Part shown: positions 14,772 to 17,469 of the stretch, piece after piece
Numbering within the stretch: the stretch's first letter is position 1
Layout of the letters: every line of letters starts with the position of its first letter
Origin: Gemmatimonadota bacterium
GTDB lineage: Bacteria; Gemmatimonadota; Gemmatimonadetes; Gemmatimonadales; GWC2-71-9
Assembly: GCA_003220985.1 (NCBI GenBank)
Contig: QHTY01000178.1
Location: forward strand, 1 to 17,469
DNA: 17,469 nt
Direction: 5' to 3'
Notes under the pieces: generated by a model
The model's database searches: none
What the model was told of the DNA's origin: nothing
The model's input: the letters and a program-made list of their open reading frames with translations, nothing else
Translations under genes and position numbers: made by a program

Positions 14772-15385
14772 CAGGCGTGCTTGATCGTGATGGACTCGAC
14801 CACGTTGGCGACGTCCTCGGCCTGGTCGAGCGTGCCCTCCAGATTATCGTAGATCTCCTTCCACTTGATCAGCTCGATTGCGTCGCGCTCCTTCTCGAAC
14901 AGCTGGCCCAGTGCCTCGTGATAAATCGAATCGCCTTCTTCCTCAAGCTGCTTCGCCTCCACGCAATACTTGATGACATCGTTCCCTTTCTTGAGGCGAC
15001 TGACCGCCTCCGCCAGCACGCCCATCATTCGCTCCAGTACATCGACGAGCCGCAGCACGCCCTGCGGCGCGGCGCCGAGCCGGAAGATCTGCGCGCGCCG
15101 GGCGGTACCATCCATCGCGTCCATGACATCGTCCAGGTCCGACGCGAGCTGGTGGATATCCTCGCGATCCAGGGGCGTGATAAAAGTGCGGTCCAGCCGG
15201 TTGACCACTTCGTGCGTCACCTGATCGGCCTCGTGTTCGAGGCGCTTCAGCGCTTCGACATGCGGTGTGCGGCGGTCGGCGGGCGATTCGAACACCTTCC
15301 GCAGAAACCCAACGGCTTCCTTGTTCCGGTTGGCCACATCGATGAACAGATCGAAAAACTCTTCTTCGCGCGGCAGGAGACGCAC
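14771..15385 (-). CDS. DUF47 (PhoU-like) Pit accessory protein
   Basis: A 204-residue, highly charged, all-helical protein of the DUF47/PhoU-like group (PF01865). It starts MRLLPREEEFFDLFIDVANRN and contains LEHEADQVTHEVVNRLDRTFITPLDREDIHQLASDLDDVMDAMD (split over about 68-111), with the acidic E-x-x-x-D clusters that bind iron or other metals in PhoU folds. DUF47 proteins almost always sit next to a PiT transporter and are thought to regulate low-affinity phosphate uptake in the cytoplasm. Here it is immediately upstream of pit. The start is a GTG at 15385 with GGAG spaced 5 nt upstream. No ABC-type phosphate transporter or Pho two-component gene is present in the window, so the module seems to stand alone. 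Confidence 0.92.
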   Translation of the reverse strand: MRLLPREEEFFDLFIDVANRNKEAVGFLRKVFESPADRRTPHVEALKRLEHEADQVTHEVVNRLDRTFITPLDREDIHQLASDLDDVMDAMDGTARRAQIFRLGAAPQGVLRLVDVLERMMGVLAEAVSRLKKGNDVIKYCVEAKQLEEEGDSIYHEALGQLFEKERDAIELIKWKEIYDNLEGTLDQAEDVANVVESITIKHA

Positions 15386-15454
15386 GGTATCTCCGGTGGC
15401 GTGGTGGACCGCAAAGATAGCGGCCCGTGGGAATGAGAACTAGGTTATCGCCTC

Positions 15455-16897
15455 ATGACTGCCACCCCGGTCCAACCCCAGCGGGTCGAGTTCGTCCGGG
15501 CGATTTCCCGGCTCGATGCCACCGCGCTCGTTGTCGGATCGATGATCGGATCCGGCATCTTCATCGTATCCGCCGATATCCTCCGCCAGGTCCATTCCCC
15601 CGGTGTGCTGCTGTTCGTGTGGGTGCTGTCGGGAGTCGTGACTCTGCTGGGGGCGCTGTCGTATGGCGAGCTCGCGGCGATGTATCCAAAAGCGGGCGGC
15701 AACTACATCTATCTGCGCGAAGCGATCTCACCGCTCTTCGGCTATCTCTATGGTTGGACACTGTTTGTCGTGATTCAAACCGGCACGATCGCTGCGGTCG
15801 CGGTTGCCTTCGCCCGCTTTACCTCGGTGCTCTGGCCGGGCCTCTCGCCGGATGTGCTTCCGGGTCTTGGCACCACGCTGCATCTGCCGCTGCCGATCGG
15901 CGACATCGCCGTCGGTATCTCACCGCAACGCATCTTCGCCATCGGCTCCATCGTGCTGCTCACCTGGATCAACGTGCGCGGCGTCAGGACGGCGGCGTTC
16001 ATCCAGACCACCCTGACGGCGATCAAGACGGCGTCCCTCGCCGCCCTGATTCTCCTGGGGATCACGATCGGGCGGAACGCCGCGGCGATCGCCGCCAACT
16101 GGGGCGCGAACTTTTGGGCCGGCGGCGCCCTCACGCTGTCGGTCTTACCGGTGGTGGGCGCGGCCATGGTCGGTTCGTTGTTCTCGATGGACGCGTGGAA
16201 TAACGTCGGCTTCGCATCCGGCGAGCTCAAGAATCCCGAGAAGGACGTGCCGTTCGCGATGGGTGCCGGCGTCTTGATCGTCACGACGCTGTACGTCCTT
16301 GCGAACGTGTCATATCTGGTCGTGCTGCCACAGGACGCCATCGCCCACGCCCCGCAGGACCGCGTCGGGACGGCGGCACTGCAGGCGATGTTCGGCGCGC
16401 CGGGCCTGTACATCATGGCGATCGCGATCATGATCTCGACGTTCGGCTGCAACAACGGGCTGATTCTGTCGGGGGCGCGCGTGTACTACGCAATGGCTAC
16501 CGACAACCTGTTCTTCAAGTCGGCAGCGAATCTGCATCCCACGTATAAGACGCCCGCGCTGGCATTGATCGTCCAGGCGATTTGGACCTGCGTCCTCTGT
16601 CTGTCGGGCACCTACGGACAACTACTCAACTTCGTGATCTTCGCTGCGGTGGTCTTCTACACGGTCACGGCGGTTGGAATCTTCCGACTGCGACAAAAAC
16701 GGCCCGACATCCCGCGTCCCGTCAAAGCCCCAGGCTATCCCTTCTTGCCTGCCCTCTACGTTGTGCTGACCGGCCTCATCGCCGTCGATCTGCTCGTACA
16801 GGACTCGACCCGCACGTACGCGTTCCTGGGTCTGATCCTCGTGCTGCTGGGCGTCCCCGTGTACTTCGGGTGGAGGCGCTACGTAAGCCCGGCCTAA
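15455..16897 (+). CDS. APC-superfamily amino-acid permease
   Basis: A 480-residue membrane protein with about 12 hydrophobic segments. The first helix contains the family's unwound substrate-binding motif GSMIGSGIF (28-36), followed by GALSYGELAAMYPKAGGNYIYL in the TM2-TM3 region, the conserved consensus of the APC/LAT-like (SLC7-type) group. Later helices include MDAWNNVGFASGELKNPEKDVP (after TM6), also typical, and an ILSGARVYYAMATDNLFF stretch after TM8. The protein should take up or exchange amino acids across the inner membrane; the substrate cannot be read. It is divergent from the DUF47/pit operon across a 69-bp gap. The ATG at 15455 has no Shine-Dalgarno site, but a TAGGTT box lies 9 nt ahead, suggesting a very short leader. 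It ends in a small GGCC-TAAA-GGCC inverted repeat around the stop, without a U-run. Confidence 0.9.
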   Translation: MTATPVQPQRVEFVRAISRLDATALVVGSMIGSGIFIVSADILRQVHSPGVLLFVWVLSGVVTLLGALSYGELAAMYPKAGGNYIYLREAISPLFGYLYGWTLFVVIQTGTIAAVAVAFARFTSVLWPGLSPDVLPGLGTTLHLPLPIGDIAVGISPQRIFAIGSIVLLTWINVRGVRTAAFIQTTLTAIKTASLAALILLGITIGRNAAAIAANWGANFWAGGALTLSVLPVVGAAMVGSLFSMDAWNNVGFASGELKNPEKDVPFAMGAGVLIVTTLYVLANVSYLVVLPQDAIAHAPQDRVGTAALQAMFGAPGLYIMAIAIMISTFGCNNGLILSGARVYYAMATDNLFFKSAANLHPTYKTPALALIVQAIWTCVLCLSGTYGQLLNFVIFAAVVFYTVTAVGIFRLRQKRPDIPRPVKAPGYPFLPALYVVLTGLIAVDLLVQDSTRTYAFLGLILVLLGVPVYFGWRRYVSPA

Positions 16898-16905
16898 AGG
16901 CCTGG

Positions 16906-16933
16906 TTGCTGAGCACGATATTCGGGTTATATT
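16906..16933 (+). promoter_or_regulatory. Candidate promoter for the radical SAM gene
   Basis: TTGCTG (16906-16911) and TATATT (16928-16933) are separated by 16 nt, a good sigma-70-like arrangement. The transcript would start about 3 nt before the ATG at 16943, so the message would be nearly leaderless, in agreement with the lack of a Shine-Dalgarno site. Confidence 0.45.
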
Positions 16934-16942
16934 CGGGTGCGT

Positions 16943-17469
16943 ATGGCTGTCCGCAATGCCCAGGCGCCCCCGCCAAAGCCGGATCCCCAGGCCCATGCTT
17001 GTCCCGAATGCGCTGCTTGGTGTGCCTCCAGTGCGGCTGGGCGCGTTGTGGCTGAACAGATCCCCCTCCTGCAGTCCGACCGTCAGACTGTCCGACTGTC
17101 CGACGCCGTCCTCGACGAGCGCCTCCGTGGCACCCGGTTCGTTTCGCTCACACCCAAGCGCGTCCTCAACCCGCCCTCCGCAACGGGGATGGAGTATTGG
17201 TCGCTCAATCCCTACGTCGGCTGCGAATTCGGCTGCAGTTACTGCTATGCGCGCTACACGCATCGCTACGTCGTCGAGCGCGCGCACGACGCCGGCAAAC
17301 TCACCGACGCCGAGTTCGCCGATTACCGCGGCGCCCACGGGTGGGAGGCGTTCGAAACGCGGATCTTCGTCAAAGAACAGGTGGTCGGCGCGCTTGACGC
17401 AGATCTCAAGCACGTGCCACTCGGCGACTGCATCGTGATCGGCACGGCGACCGACCCCTACCAACCGGC
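16943..17469 (+). CDS. SPL-family (spore photoproduct lyase-like) radical SAM protein, partial (runs off right edge)
   Basis: The frame is open from ATG 16943 to the window end (about 175 residues). The iron-sulphur motif C-x3-C-x2-C is seen as CEFGCSYC (about residues 94-101) in the context WSLNPYVGCEFGCSYCYARYTHRY, followed by IGTATDPYQP. That context is typical of the Rv2578c/spore-photoproduct-lyase-like group of radical SAM proteins, which bind a 4Fe-4S cluster and cleave S-adenosylmethionine. The reaction is unknown for most of these proteins. The first 35 residues contain an extra cysteine cluster (HACPECAAWC), so either the protein has an N-terminal extension or the true start is the GTG at 17048. 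A degenerate octamer repeat (17075-17106) follows and encodes QSDRQTVRLSD. The preceding permease gene ends 45 nt upstream. Confidence 0.85.
   Translation, partial: MAVRNAQAPPPKPDPQAHACPECAAWCASSAAGRVVAEQIPLLQSDRQTVRLSDAVLDERLRGTRFVSLTPKRVLNPPSATGMEYWSLNPYVGCEFGCSYCYARYTHRYVVERAHDAGKLTDAEFADYRGAHGWEAFETRIFVKEQVVGALDADLKHVPLGDCIVIGTATDPYQP
17075..17106 (+). repeat. Degenerate tandem octamer (tccgactg-like, four units)
   Basis: Four successive 8-mers read tccgaccg, tcagactg, tccgactg and tccgacgc. They lie in the N-terminal coding part of the radical SAM gene. The unit length and the GAC core match the octamer repeat at 10056. Confidence 0.7.

Noticed and set aside
16582..17055. 157-codon plus-strand frame with a CxxC-rich end (RCLVCLQCGWARCG)
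   Set aside because: It starts inside the APC permease in another frame, and its last part overlaps the radical SAM start region. No separate promoter or ribosome site supports it.

Overview
The window is GC-rich and almost fully coding, with short or overlapping gene junctions. It contains an ECF sigma/anti-sigma pair followed by two DUF4097 proteins, an outer-membrane beta-barrel protein with a signal peptide and a terminal Phe, and several genes with no Shine-Dalgarno site and a -10-like box just ahead of the start. This suggests an uncultured Gram-negative soil or sediment bacterium. Gemmatimonadota or a related phylum is my best guess; there is no rRNA or other marker to prove it.

Layout, left to right. 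A FabL-like enoyl-ACP reductase/SDR (minus strand, cut by the left edge) is divergent from a DAACS-family transporter. The transporter's stop overlaps what looks like a collapsed glycosyltransferase remnant. Next, on the minus strand, come a small beta-barrel protein and a nickel/cobalt-type permease with a His-rich loop. On the plus strand from 3394 to 6527 is a four-gene operon: ECF sigma factor, zinc-binding anti-sigma factor and two exported DUF4097 proteins. The first DUF4097 protein ends in an unusual tail with a tyrosine at every fourth position. A strong hairpin ends this block.

From 6673 to 11931 is a defence-like pair: an Eco57I-type adenine-specific DNA methyltransferase of about 1000 residues and a SNF2-family helicase whose start overlaps the methyltransferase gene. 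The helicase gene carries a -1 frameshift just after its Walker A region. No nuclease, and no other DISARM or BREX gene, lies in the window. The helicase is followed within 3 nt by a HAD phosphatase, which overlaps a PLP aminotransferase (ATGA). These two look metabolic.

The right part holds a convergent minus-strand phosphate module (DUF47/PhoU-like protein and PiT transporter), an APC amino-acid permease, and the start of a spore-photoproduct-lyase-like radical SAM gene that runs off the right edge.

No stretch above 300 bases lacks a gene. The longest gap is about 145 bp (6528-6672) and holds the hairpin. I saw no tRNA, rRNA, CRISPR array, transposase or integrase.
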